A stretch of 64,000 nt of DNA. Source: DATFDN01 sp963767645. Its GTDB lineage: Bacteria; Pseudomonadota; Alphaproteobacteria; Acetobacterales; Acetobacteraceae. Below are positions 36,693 to 45,570 of the stretch, piece after piece. The position numbers and the translations under genes were made by a program. The notes beneath the pieces are model-generated. The model saw only the letters and a list, made by a program, of their open reading frames with translations, ran no database searches and was not told the DNA's origin. Each line of letters opens with the position of its first letter. Positions within the stretch are counted from its first letter, which is position 1. The stretch spans positions 1-64,000 of the forward strand of contig CAVYEW010000008.1 in the NCBI GenBank assembly GCA_963767645.1, given 5' to 3'.

Positions 36693-37454
36693 ATGCCGAA
36701 ACTGGCGGGCAAGGTCGCATGGGTGACGGGCGCGGGCAGCGGCATCGGCGAGGCGGCGGCGCTGGCGCTGGCCGAGGAGGGCGCGACGCTGGTGCTGACC
36801 GGGCGGCGACGCGAGCCGCTTGAACATGTGGCGGAGCGCATCCGCGAGCAGGGCGGCACTGCCCATGTGCGGCCGGCGGACCTGATGCAGTCGGCGCAGA
36901 CGCAGGCGATCGGCGCCTTCCTCAAGGACACGATGGGACGGCTGGACATCCTGGTGAACAACGCCGGGCTGAACATCACCGACCGGCACTGGGACAAGCT
37001 CACCCCGCAGGGCATCGACGAGCTGGTGCATGGCAACCTGTCGGCCGCCCTCTATTGCGTGACCGTCGCGCTGCCGCTGATGCGCGCGCAGAAGGACGGC
37101 CTCATCATCCACACCGCCTCCGTGGCCGGCCGGTTCATCGGCGGCTTCAGCGGCCCGATCTACACCGCCGCCAAGCACGGCATCGTGGCCATGAGCCACA
37201 CGATCAACATGGAGGAGTGCGTCAACAACATCCGCTCGACCGCCCTGCTGCCGGGGGAGGTGGCGACGCCCATCCTCGACAAGCGCCCCAACCCGGTGGG
37301 CCCGGAGGAACGCGCGCGCATGGTTCAGCCCGCGGATTGCGGCGACCTGATCCGCTACATCGCCTGCCTGCCGGCGCGCGTCGTCGTCAACGAGGTGATG
37401 ATCGCGCCCACCTGGAACCGCAGCTACGTCGCCAATTTGCAACGCAAGCTCTGA
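36693..37454 (+). CDS. Short-chain dehydrogenase/reductase
   Basis: A 253-residue SDR with TGAGSGIGEAAALALAEEGA for NAD(P) binding, NNAGLN, the serine in IIHTASVAG, and the catalytic pair in IYTAAKHG (YxxxK). Substrate unknown. It is followed after 7 bp by a 2-hydroxyacid dehydrogenase gene, so the two likely act in one oxidation/reduction route. Confidence 0.92.
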   Translation: MPKLAGKVAWVTGAGSGIGEAAALALAEEGATLVLTGRRREPLEHVAERIREQGGTAHVRPADLMQSAQTQAIGAFLKDTMGRLDILVNNAGLNITDRHWDKLTPQGIDELVHGNLSAALYCVTVALPLMRAQKDGLIIHTASVAGRFIGGFSGPIYTAAKHGIVAMSHTINMEECVNNIRSTALLPGEVATPILDKRPNPVGPEERARMVQPADCGDLIRYIACLPARVVVNEVMIAPTWNRSYVANLQRKL

Positions 37455-37461
37455 GGACATC

Positions 37462-38442
37462 ATGGCAAGCAATCGCAAGGCGGTCATGGTGCCGCGCACG
37501 ATGGGTGAGGCGGGGCAGGCCGTGCTGTCGCGCCGCGATGACATCGAGCTGCGCCAATATTCCACGGCGATCACGCAGGCGGAGCTGCTGGAACTGCTCG
37601 GTGACGTCGCCGGTATCGCGCTCTCGGTGACGCCGTTCGGCAAGGCCGAGATGGATGCCGCGCCCGCGATGCAGGTGGTGGCGCGGATCGGCGTCGGCTA
37701 CGACGCGGTGGACGTGCCGGCACTGACGGCGCGGCGCGTGCCGCTGATGATCGCCGGCGCGGCCAACTCGACTTCGGTCGCCGAGCACGCACTCTATCTC
37801 ATCATGAATCTCGCCAAGCGCGGGCCGGCGATGGACAAGGTGGTGCGTGAAGGACGCTGGACCGAGGGGCGGGCCAATCTGCCGATGGAGCTGGCCGGCA
37901 AGACAGTGCTGATCGTGGGCTTCGGGCGCATCGGCACGCGCGTGGCCAAGCGGTGCGCGGCAATGGACATGCCTGTGCTCGTTTACGACCCATACGTGCC
38001 GGCCGAGACCATCCGCGCTGCCGGCTACGAGCCCGCCCCCGATCTCGACGCCGCGCTGCCGGGCGCGGATTTCGTGACCGTCCATTGCCCGAAGACACGA
38101 GAAACCATCAATCTGTTCGACGCCGCGCGCCTGTTGCGCATGAAGCGCGGCGCCGCGATCGTGAACACGGCGCGCGGCGGCATCATCGACGAATCGGCGC
38201 TGTACAATGCCCTGACCACGGGCCACCTCGCCGGCGCCGGCCTTGACGTATTCGAGACCGAGCCGGCCCCGGTCGCCCACGCGCTACTCGAGTTGGAGCA
38301 GGTGATCGCCTCGCCGCATATGGCCGGCGTCACCACGGAGTCCGTTGCCGGGATGGCCGTCGCCACCGCTGAGAACATCCTGAGCGTGCTCGACGGGCAA
38401 CCCAATCGCGACAACGTGGTGAACAAGGAGGTGCTGGACTAA
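37462..38442 (+). CDS. D-isomer-specific 2-hydroxyacid dehydrogenase
   Basis: A 326-residue NAD-dependent enzyme of the D-2-hydroxyacid dehydrogenase/phosphoglycerate dehydrogenase family. The nucleotide site is VLIVGFGRIGTRVAKRCAAM, the active-site Arg is in VNTARGGIIDESAL, the Glu in DVFETEPAP and the His in SPHMAGVT. Substrate specificity cannot be read from sequence. Downstream gene of the SDR operon. Confidence 0.92.
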   Translation: MASNRKAVMVPRTMGEAGQAVLSRRDDIELRQYSTAITQAELLELLGDVAGIALSVTPFGKAEMDAAPAMQVVARIGVGYDAVDVPALTARRVPLMIAGAANSTSVAEHALYLIMNLAKRGPAMDKVVREGRWTEGRANLPMELAGKTVLIVGFGRIGTRVAKRCAAMDMPVLVYDPYVPAETIRAAGYEPAPDLDAALPGADFVTVHCPKTRETINLFDAARLLRMKRGAAIVNTARGGIIDESALYNALTTGHLAGAGLDVFETEPAPVAHALLELEQVIASPHMAGVTTESVAGMAVATAENILSVLDGQPNRDNVVNKEVLD

Positions 38443-38477
38443 ATCAGCACCTCTCCGCCGGTGCCGCGAAAGGCCGA

Positions 38478-40422
38478 TCACTTCTCCAGCACGTAGGTGC
38501 CGGGGGCGTCGCCCAATGGCGGATGCTTGCTGCCGCCCACCGCCGGCGGCTTGACCCGCTCCTCCGAGCGCGCGGCCAGCCATGCGGTCCAGTCGGTCCA
38601 CCAACTGCCGTCGTGGCGCTGCGCCTCGTTGCGCCACTGCGCGGGCGTCGCCGCTTGTGCCTCGTTCGTCCAATACGCGCCCTTGCCGCCGGGCGGGTTG
38701 ATGATGCCGGCGATGTGGCCGCTGGAGGCGAGCACGTAGCGCACCTTGCCGCCGAGATGCTGTGTCACCCGCCAAGCCGCGTCCCAGGGCACGATGTGAT
38801 CCTTCTCGGCGCCGACCGCGAAGGTATCGAGCGTGATGCGGCGGAGATCGAGGGCCTCGCCCTTGAGCTCGATCTTGCCCGGCTTGATCAGGTTGTTCTC
38901 GGCATAGGTGTTGCGCAGGTACCAGCTATGCGCCGCGCGGGCCATGCGGGTGCCGTCGCTGTTCCAGTAGAGAAGGTCGAAGGCCGCCGGCTTCTGACCC
39001 AGCAAGATAGTTGTTCACCACGTTCGACCAGATCAGGTCGTTGCTGCGCAGCAGATTGAACATGTTGGACATCTCGCGGCTGTCGAGATAGCCGCGTTCC
39101 ATCATCTGCTGCTCAATGAAGTCGAGCGAATCTTCCCCCAGGAACACGGCGGTGTCGCCGACCCGGGAGAAATCCTGCAGCGAGACCATGAAGGTGGCGG
39201 AGTTGAAGCGGGTGTCGTTCTTGGCGGCCAGCCACGCCAGGGTCATCGACAGCAAGGTGCCGCCGATGCAGTAGCCCATGACATTGAGCTTCTTCGCGCC
39301 AGTAATGTCGCGCACCACATCGCTGGCTTCGAGTATGCCCAGATCCATGTAATCGACGATGGTCGTCTCATCCATCGAAGCATCGGGGTTCTTCCAGGAC
39401 ACCATGAACACGGTGAATCCCTGCTCCACCAGGTAGCGCACCATGCTGTTCTTGGGCTGCAGGTCGAGGATGTAGAACTTGTTGATCCAGGGCGGGACGA
39501 TCAGCAGCGGCACGGAATGCACGGTCGGCGTTGTCGGCGCGTATTGGATCAGCTCGATCAGCTTGCTGCGATGCACCACCTTGCCCGGCGTCAGCGCCAG
39601 ATTGCGCCCCGGCGCGAAGGCGGTCTCGTCGACCATGCTCAGCCGGCCTGCCTTGAGATCGTTCAGCAAGTTGCGCGCACCATCGGCGAGACTCGTCCCG
39701 CCAGTCTCGACCGCGCGCCGCAGTGCGGCCGGGTTGGACATCAGCAGCAGCGACGGGCTCATCGCGTCCACGAACTGATGCAGGTGGAAACGCAGCCGAT
39801 GCCGCTCCGCCTCGGTGAGGTCGTCCTCCTCGGACTGCTTCAGCAGCCAGTCGGAGGCGAGAAGGTACATCTCCTTCAGCACGCGGTAGGCCGGATTCGT
39901 GTGCCATTCCGGCGCGGCGAACCGCTTGTCCGCAGACGGCGTCCCGCCGGCGCCGTCAACGGCGCCCCCCCACCAGCGCCGGCCCCACTCATTCCAGACG
40001 TCGGTGGCCGAGCGCAGGGCGTCGGCACCGAACTGGGTGGCGGAGGACATCGCCTTGGCCGGGTCGCGCAGCGCACGCAGCCAGAGCCATCGCAGGGCAC
40101 GCGCGATCTCTGCCCAGTCGACCGGTACCACGTCGCGGAGCGGATTGGCGTTCCAGAGCCGGTCTATCGAGCGCAAGTATGGATCGTGGGCGAGGAATCC
40201 CGCGAGCTGCTCGACGCCGGGCGCAGCCGCCTTCCCGGCCGTGTCAGTCGGCGCCAACTGCCACCAGGCCGGTCCCGCTTGTGTCCAGGTCTGCGCGGAG
40301 CGGAAGGCGTTTTCCATCCACGAAGCCCACACTCCCAGCATCGCCTCCGGAGCCGCCAGAACGGCCCCGCCGGGGTCGGATTGCATGGCATGATGCGCCT
40401 GGCCGGCTTTGTCATCCGTCAT
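38478..40422 (-). pseudogene. phaC: Class I poly(3-hydroxyalkanoate) synthase PhaC, apparent frameshift
   Basis: Polyester synthase that polymerises 3-hydroxyacyl-CoA. ATG at 40422 has a GGGGGAG ribosome-binding site. The 5' frame has the N-terminal PhaC domain (ANPLRDVVPVDWAEIARALR) and the lipase-like box GYCIGG with the catalytic Cys. At 39004-39005 one extra base in an AA pair breaks the frame: NNYLAG becomes NNYLLGQKPAAFDLLYW when it is removed. The second frame supplies the rest, including EKDHIVPWD (Asp) and LASSGHIAG (His), and stops at 38478. Repaired length is about 648 residues. All three catalytic residues survive, so I think the break may be a sequence error. Confidence 0.9.
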
Positions 40423-40663
40423 TGGTTTGGCTCCCCCTGACCCAAGACCATGTCCGACATCCGCCGAGATGGAACCGGCTGCCCGCGGCTTCAAGCGAAG
40501 TGACCTCACGAAGACATGTAGACGCGAGGTGAAGCGAAGGTCACAGGTCGGCGTGCAGGCCGGCCGCGGCACCGTCGTTCCCTTGCAACCGGCTCACTGG
40601 CGCGCAACCCTGGGTTCTCTGGTTCCGCCGCACGGACGGCCGAACGCTTTGCGAGGAACGGTC
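40423..40663. other. Divergent promoter region between phaC and the ion-motor-like cassette
   Basis: About 240 bp with no credible gene. Both flanking genes read outward, so promoters for both should lie here; I cannot assign hexamers confidently. Confidence 0.5.
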
Positions 40664-41059
40664 ATGCGGCCGCGCTTCATCATCACCAATACAGTGATCC
40701 TTGCCCTGCTCTATGCCGGCTGGCGCCTTGGCATCTTCAACGGCTTTCCCGCCCTCGGCCCGTTCGAAGCCGCCATGGTGGGCGTGCTGGCGGTCTATGC
40801 CGGGTTCGGCGCCGTCGCCGCCTTCCTCGGCTATTGGCGCACCTGCGCCCACATCGCCAACAGCCTGCCGATGTGGGCGCTCGCCTTCACCGGGCTCGGC
40901 CTGGTGCTCGCGGTGGCCGATCTGCACAGCCTGACGCCGGAGGCCATGGCGGTGGTGTTTCGCAATCTCGCCTTCTCGATCATGCCGAACATCGCCGGGG
41001 TGGCGCTGATGGCGTGGCTGCGCGAGCTCGCCTATTGGTGTGCGCGTGCTGAAGTTTAA
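40664..41059 (+). CDS. Four-span membrane protein, possibly a minimal MotA/TolQ-like channel subunit
   Basis: A 131-residue protein that is nearly all membrane helices: about residues 6-24, 33-58, 70-87 and 99-122. The third (FTGLGLVLAVADL) and fourth (RNLAFSIMPNIAGVALMAWL) spans, joined by a short acidic loop, resemble in order and spacing the last two helices of MotA/TolQ/ExbB proteins (GLxGTxxG... then AL...GL..A). The resemblance is weak in residues and would not stand alone. It is supported by the next gene, which starts inside this one and has a MotB-like membrane segment. ATG at 40664 is chosen because upstream frame is not protein-like. Confidence 0.5.
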   Translation: MRPRFIITNTVILALLYAGWRLGIFNGFPALGPFEAAMVGVLAVYAGFGAVAAFLGYWRTCAHIANSLPMWALAFTGLGLVLAVADLHSLTPEAMAVVFRNLAFSIMPNIAGVALMAWLRELAYWCARAEV

Positions 41060-41612
41060 GGGCTTCGAGTGGTCGTACCGTGACCTGCTGACCTCGCTCA
41101 TGGTCGTGTACATGGCCCTGGCCGCGCTGGCATTGATCGCCGCCGGCAAGGTCACGACCCAGGCCGTCACGCCGGGCAATGTGCTGTTCCAGCTCAGCTG
41201 GGAACCGGCGAAGCTCGCCGATGTCGACCTGTGGGTGCGTGCGCCCGACGACGCGCCGGTGGGCTATTCCCATCCGTCAGGGCGTCATTGCAACCTGTTG
41301 CGCGATGACACCGGCCGCCCTTCGGACCCGGAATCGCGCAATCTGGAACTCACGGTCTGCCGCGGCACGCCGGATGGCGAATGGGTAGCAAATGCCGCGC
41401 TGTATGCTGACCGCGATGGCAAACTGCCAGTAAGCGCGACCCTGACCGCAAGCCTTGCGGCGGCGGACGGCACCCAGGAGATTGCGCGCCGCACGCTGAC
41501 GCTCAACCGCACGGGGGAGGAACGAACGGCGTTCCGCTTCGTGCTCCACGATCAGCACCTGGTGGCTGACAGCGTGAACCACCTCGATGCCCCGCTCTGG
41601 AGGCACAAGTGA
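41040..41612 (+). CDS. MotB-like single-span protein with unknown periplasmic domain
   Basis: A 190-residue protein. Its N-terminus FEWSYRDLLTSLMVVYMALA (residues 9-28) matches the MotB pattern W-x-x-Y-x-D-F-M-T-x-x-M almost residue for residue, with Asp15 in the position of the proton-carrying aspartate. After this single helix comes a domain of about 150 residues, starting VLFQLSWEPAKLADVDLWVR and including CNLLRDDTGRPSDPESRNLE; it is beta-rich, not an OmpA-like peptidoglycan-binding domain. The start (GTG 41040) overlaps the upstream gene by 20 bp, and the stop overlaps the downstream GTG start as GTGA. Function unknown. Confidence 0.55.
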   Translation: MRVLKFKGFEWSYRDLLTSLMVVYMALAALALIAAGKVTTQAVTPGNVLFQLSWEPAKLADVDLWVRAPDDAPVGYSHPSGRHCNLLRDDTGRPSDPESRNLELTVCRGTPDGEWVANAALYADRDGKLPVSATLTASLAAADGTQEIARRTLTLNRTGEERTAFRFVLHDQHLVADSVNHLDAPLWRHK

Positions 41613-42076
41613 TCAGCCCGATCCCGATCCTGTTCGGCCTGCTTGCGCTGTCGGCCGGCGCCTGCGCCATGGCGGTGCGCGGCCCCTGGGTCCGGGCGGG
41701 ATCGTTCTGCGTGACCGTCGCGCTGGCGGCGGCGCTGTGGCAGATGAGCCTCGGCCGGCCGCGCCCGCCGGTGTTCGACGCGCCGAGCGGCACCGTGGTC
41801 GGCTTCCGCTTCGACGAACCGCGCGCCATCTATCTCTGGATGCTGCCGCCAGGGGAGCACGCTCCAACGGCCTTCGCCCTGCCCTGGTCCGAGCACCAGG
41901 CAGCGCAGCTTCAGGAGGCCGCCGAGCAGGCGCGCAGGGAGGGCGAGCCCCTCCAGGCCCGTCGCACCGGCCGCCCGAATGGCGTTGTCGGCCTGCGACT
42001 GACCGCGCAGGACAGCCTGCGTTTCTACCCCGCCGAACATCAGGCGCTGCCGCCCAAGGCGGTAGCCACTGAATAA
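41609..42076 (+). CDS. Two-span membrane protein of unknown function, third gene of the cassette
   Basis: A 155-residue protein with two N-terminal membrane helices (PILFGLLALSAGACAMAV and AGSFCVTVALAAALWQM) and a hydrophilic domain of about 100 residues (VVGFRFDEPRAIYLWMLPPG, then NGVVGLRLTAQDSLRFYPAE). I do not recognise it. It starts with GTG overlapping the previous stop, so it is translated with the MotB-like protein and presumably works with it. Confidence 0.5.
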   Translation: MISPIPILFGLLALSAGACAMAVRGPWVRAGSFCVTVALAAALWQMSLGRPRPPVFDAPSGTVVGFRFDEPRAIYLWMLPPGEHAPTAFALPWSEHQAAQLQEAAEQARREGEPLQARRTGRPNGVVGLRLTAQDSLRFYPAEHQALPPKAVATE

Positions 42077-42118
42077 CGTCCGTCCCGGCTCGGAGAGGCG
42101 GGGCGCCTCTCGCGCGCT

Positions 42119-43840
42119 TTATTCCCTCGTCCGTCCCCCCTCGGTTCCCGCGAGCGAGGGAAGCGGGGCGAGCGGATGCGTCGCCGCTGAACCACGCGGG
42201 GCGTCGTCCAGCTTGCTGCGCAGCGCTGCGGCTTCCGCAGCCTCCGGGTTCAGCAGCAGCGCGCGCCGCCATTGGTATTCCGCCTCCAGCCGGCGCCCGG
42301 CAGCCTCGTACGCGTCGCCGAGATGGCCGTTGATGGTCGGATCGTCCGGCCTCAGCTCGGCCGCCCGCTCCAGGATCTGAACCGCGCCTTGCTGATTGCC
42401 CTGGCGCAGCATCACCCACCCGAGACTGTCCACGATCGCCCCGTCGTTCGGCTCGAGACGTACCGCCTTGTCGATCATCCGCCGCGCCTCGGCCAACCGG
42501 ATGCCCTTCTCGGCCCAGGAGTATCCAAGAAAGTTCAGCACGGTCGGCTGCTGGGGCGAGAGATCCAGCGCGTGCAGCAGATCGGTCTCGCTGGCCGCCC
42601 AGTCATGATCCTGATCGCGCGCGACCGCCCGTGCGTAGAACAGCGACCACGCGCCGGCTTGGGGGTGCGCCGGCAGGCGTGCGACCGCCTGATCGAGTGC
42701 CGCCACCGCCTCGGCAGGACGGGCCTTTGCCTGCAGCAAGCTGGCCTTCTGCTCCAGAGGCAGCGTGCTGTCCGGGCAGTCCCGCGACAGCGCATCCAAC
42801 TCGGCGAGCGCGCCGTCGGCGTCGCCCTGGCGCTGCATCAATGCAGCTCGATGCAGCCGCACCAGAGGCGACAGGGGATCGCCCGCGGCGATGCCGCTCA
42901 ACAGCCGCCATGCCTCGCCAGGATGGCGGCGGCTCTCCAGCACGTCAGCCGCCAGCAGTCGGGCGGTGGTGAAGTCGGGGCGGAGATCGAGCGCGAGGCG
43001 CAGCAGTAGCAGCGACGTTTCACCCTGCTCGCGGACTCGAAGCGACGCGGCCGCCGCGAGATACGCCTCGGCGATGCCATCCGCCGCGTCGCCCACGACC
43101 GGGCGGGCGGCCTGCGTGAGCAGCGCCGGCAGCGCGAGTTCGATCGCGGGAGCGCCCTCGGCGGCCTGGGCCAGCACGCGCCTGGCCTCGTCCGGCCTTC
43201 CGTGCCGGGCGTCGAAGCTTGCAAGCGCCTCGGCGAGGCGAAGGCTCGGCGCCTCGAAAGCGGCTTCCGCGTTCTGGAAATCCTGTGCAGCTTCAGTCTC
43301 CCGCCCGGCGAGGTCGGCGATGAAGCCGGCGTGCAGGACGAAGACGGCGCGAACCGGATCATCCGCCGCCGGGTGCAGTATGGCCAGCGCCTCGTCGGAA
43401 TGGCCGCGCGCCTGCTCGGACCAGGCCAGCAGGATCGGGCGCAGTACCTCGCTGAGCTCGTCGTGGGGCAGCGCGCGCGCACGAGCGGCGAGCCCGTTCC
43501 AGTCCGCCGCCCGTGCCGCCGACGTGGCCAAATAGAGCTGGGCGTCACGGTCCTGGGGCAGCAGCCGAGCCAGCCCCGCCGCCTCGGGCCGTCCGCTCAG
43601 GGCACTGGAGAGGAACGCCCGGCGCAACAGCTCGGCCTGTCCCGGCGCCAGTTCCAGGGCGCGCAGATACTCCTCCGCCGCCGTGGCGGAGTCAGCCTGC
43701 GCGGCCGCGAATTGCGCCTTCAGGAAATCGCCATACACCCCTGTCGGAGTGACAGCTGCAGCGCGGGCGACTGACGGAAATGCCAGCAGCGCGGTGGAGA
43801 CCAGGGAAAAGGCGAGGGCGGTTGGGCGGGCATTCGGCAT
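42119..43840 (-). CDS. Exported TPR-repeat protein
   Basis: A 573-residue protein with a signal peptide (ALAFSLVSTALLAFPSVARA) followed almost entirely by tetratricopeptide repeats, for example AAEEYLRALELAPGQAELLR, ETDLLHALDLSPQQPTVLN and AVQILERAAELRPDDPTING. Such periplasmic TPR proteins act as scaffolds; no specific partner is visible. The penultimate repeat (NDGAIVDSLGWVMLRQGN) is the strongly conserved one of this alphaproteobacterial family. Confidence 0.85.
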   Translation of the reverse strand: MPNARPTALAFSLVSTALLAFPSVARAAAVTPTGVYGDFLKAQFAAAQADSATAAEEYLRALELAPGQAELLRRAFLSSALSGRPEAAGLARLLPQDRDAQLYLATSAARAADWNGLAARARALPHDELSEVLRPILLAWSEQARGHSDEALAILHPAADDPVRAVFVLHAGFIADLAGRETEAAQDFQNAEAAFEAPSLRLAEALASFDARHGRPDEARRVLAQAAEGAPAIELALPALLTQAARPVVGDAADGIAEAYLAAAASLRVREQGETSLLLLRLALDLRPDFTTARLLAADVLESRRHPGEAWRLLSGIAAGDPLSPLVRLHRAALMQRQGDADGALAELDALSRDCPDSTLPLEQKASLLQAKARPAEAVAALDQAVARLPAHPQAGAWSLFYARAVARDQDHDWAASETDLLHALDLSPQQPTVLNFLGYSWAEKGIRLAEARRMIDKAVRLEPNDGAIVDSLGWVMLRQGNQQGAVQILERAAELRPDDPTINGHLGDAYEAAGRRLEAEYQWRRALLLNPEAAEAAALRSKLDDAPRGSAATHPLAPLPSLAGTEGGRTRE

Positions 43841-43902
43841 CCGCGGAGCGTATCAAGATGAAGGTTGTCTTGTCACCGGAAATTGAACGCCTGCCCAACG
43901 TT

Positions 43903-45540
43903 TCACATGCCGCCGGGATAATTCGGCCCGCCGCCGCCCTCCGGTGTCACCCAGTCGATGTTCTGCGTCGGGTCCTTGATGTCGCACGTCTTGCAATGCA
44001 CGCAGTTCTGCGCGTTGATCTGCAGCCGTGGCTCGCCCTCCTCGGCGCCGACGATTTCATAGACCCCGGCCGGACAGTAGCGGGTCTCGGGACTTCGGTA
44101 CTCCTCCCAGTTGACCGTGATCGCCTTCGCCGGGTCGCGCAGGTGCAAGTGCGACGGCTGGTTTTCCTCGTGGTTGGTATTGCTGATGAACACCGAGGAA
44201 AGCCGGTCGAAGGTCAGCTCGCCGTCGGGACGCGGGTAGGCGATGCGCGGTGCCTTGTCGGCCGGCGTCAGGATCTCGTTGTCGGGATGCTTGTAGTGGA
44301 GGGTCCAGGGCGCCTTGCCGCGCAGCACGTACGTGTCCAACGCCGAATAAGCGATGCCGCCGAGCAGGCCGAACTTGGCGAAGGCGGGACGGATGTTGCG
44401 CACCTGGTGCAGCTCGTCCCACAGCCAGCTTGCGCGCAGCTTGGCCCGATAGGTGGGCAGCACCGCCGGGCGGCCATTCGCCAGCGCCTCGGCTACTGCC
44501 TCGGCGGCGATCATGCCGGACTTCATGGCCGCGTGAGAGCCCTTGATCTTCGGCACGTTGAGGAACCCGCCGGCGTCGCCGATCAGCGCGCCGCCCGGAA
44601 AGGTGAGCTGCGGCAGCGACTGAAAGCCGCCTTCGCTCAGCGCCCGCGCCCCATACGAGATGCGCCGGCCGCCGGCGAAATAGGGCCGGATCGCCGGGTG
44701 GGTCTTGAAGCGCTGCATCTCCTCGAATGGCGACAGCCACGGATTCTTGTAGTCAAGGCCGACGACGAAGCCGACCGAGATCAGGTTCGGGCCGAACTGG
44801 TAGAGCCACGATCCGCCATATGTCGCTTGATCGAGCGGCCAGCCGATCGTGTGCTCGACCAGGCCCGGCTTGTGCGCCTCCGGCGGCACCTCCCACAGCT
44901 CCTTCACGCCCAGGGCGTAAGTCTGCGGGTCGGAGCCTTCGCGCAACGTGTAGTGCCGTATGATCCACTTCGACAGTGATCCCCGGACGCCCTCGGCCAG
45001 CAGCGTGTAGGCGCCGCGCAGTTCCATGCCGCGCTGGAAATTCGCGGTGGGCTCGCCGTTCTTGCCCACGCCCATGTCGCCGGTGGCGATGCCGACCACG
45101 CGCCCGTTCTCCTCCAGCACCTCGGCGGCGGCGAAGCCGGGATAGATCTCCACCCCCGCCGCCTCCGCCTGCCGGCCGAGCCAGCGCACCACGTCACCGA
45201 GCGAGACGATATAGTTGCCGTGGTTGCGCATCTGCGGCGGTGTCGGCAGACGATACGATTTGGCCGCGGTCAGGAAGACGAAGCGGTCCTCGGAAACGGG
45301 CGTGTCCAACGGTGCTCCCAGCGCGCGCCAGTCCGGGATCAGCTCGTTCAGCGCGCGCGGCTCAATCACGGCGCCCGACAGGATATGCGCGCCGACCTCG
45401 CCGCCCTTCTCCACCACGCAGATGCTGGCATCGGGCGCGAGCTGCTTGAGCCGGATCGCCGCGGCCAGGCCGGCCGGCCCCGCGCCGACGATCACGACGT
45501 CGAACTCCATCGCTTCGCGTGCCCCCAGTTCCTCAGCCAT
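43903..45540 (-). CDS. Electron transfer flavoprotein-ubiquinone oxidoreductase
   Basis: A 545-residue ETF-QO that passes electrons from ETF to ubiquinone at the inner membrane. FAD-binding motif DVVIVGAGPAGLAAAIRLKQ at the N-terminus, a quinone/membrane region in the middle (GGALIGDAGGFLNVPKIKGS) and a C-terminal 4Fe-4S site (CVHCKTCDIKDPTQNIDWV with further Cys in YCPAGVYE). ATG at 45540 gives an N-terminus of normal length. Conserved as an isolated gene. Confidence 0.96.
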   Translation of the reverse strand: MAEELGAREAMEFDVVIVGAGPAGLAAAIRLKQLAPDASICVVEKGGEVGAHILSGAVIEPRALNELIPDWRALGAPLDTPVSEDRFVFLTAAKSYRLPTPPQMRNHGNYIVSLGDVVRWLGRQAEAAGVEIYPGFAAAEVLEENGRVVGIATGDMGVGKNGEPTANFQRGMELRGAYTLLAEGVRGSLSKWIIRHYTLREGSDPQTYALGVKELWEVPPEAHKPGLVEHTIGWPLDQATYGGSWLYQFGPNLISVGFVVGLDYKNPWLSPFEEMQRFKTHPAIRPYFAGGRRISYGARALSEGGFQSLPQLTFPGGALIGDAGGFLNVPKIKGSHAAMKSGMIAAEAVAEALANGRPAVLPTYRAKLRASWLWDELHQVRNIRPAFAKFGLLGGIAYSALDTYVLRGKAPWTLHYKHPDNEILTPADKAPRIAYPRPDGELTFDRLSSVFISNTNHEENQPSHLHLRDPAKAITVNWEEYRSPETRYCPAGVYEIVGAEEGEPRLQINAQNCVHCKTCDIKDPTQNIDWVTPEGGGGPNYPGGM

Positions 45541-45570
45541 GTCCCGCTTCCTTTCCTCGATGCTGTTGGC

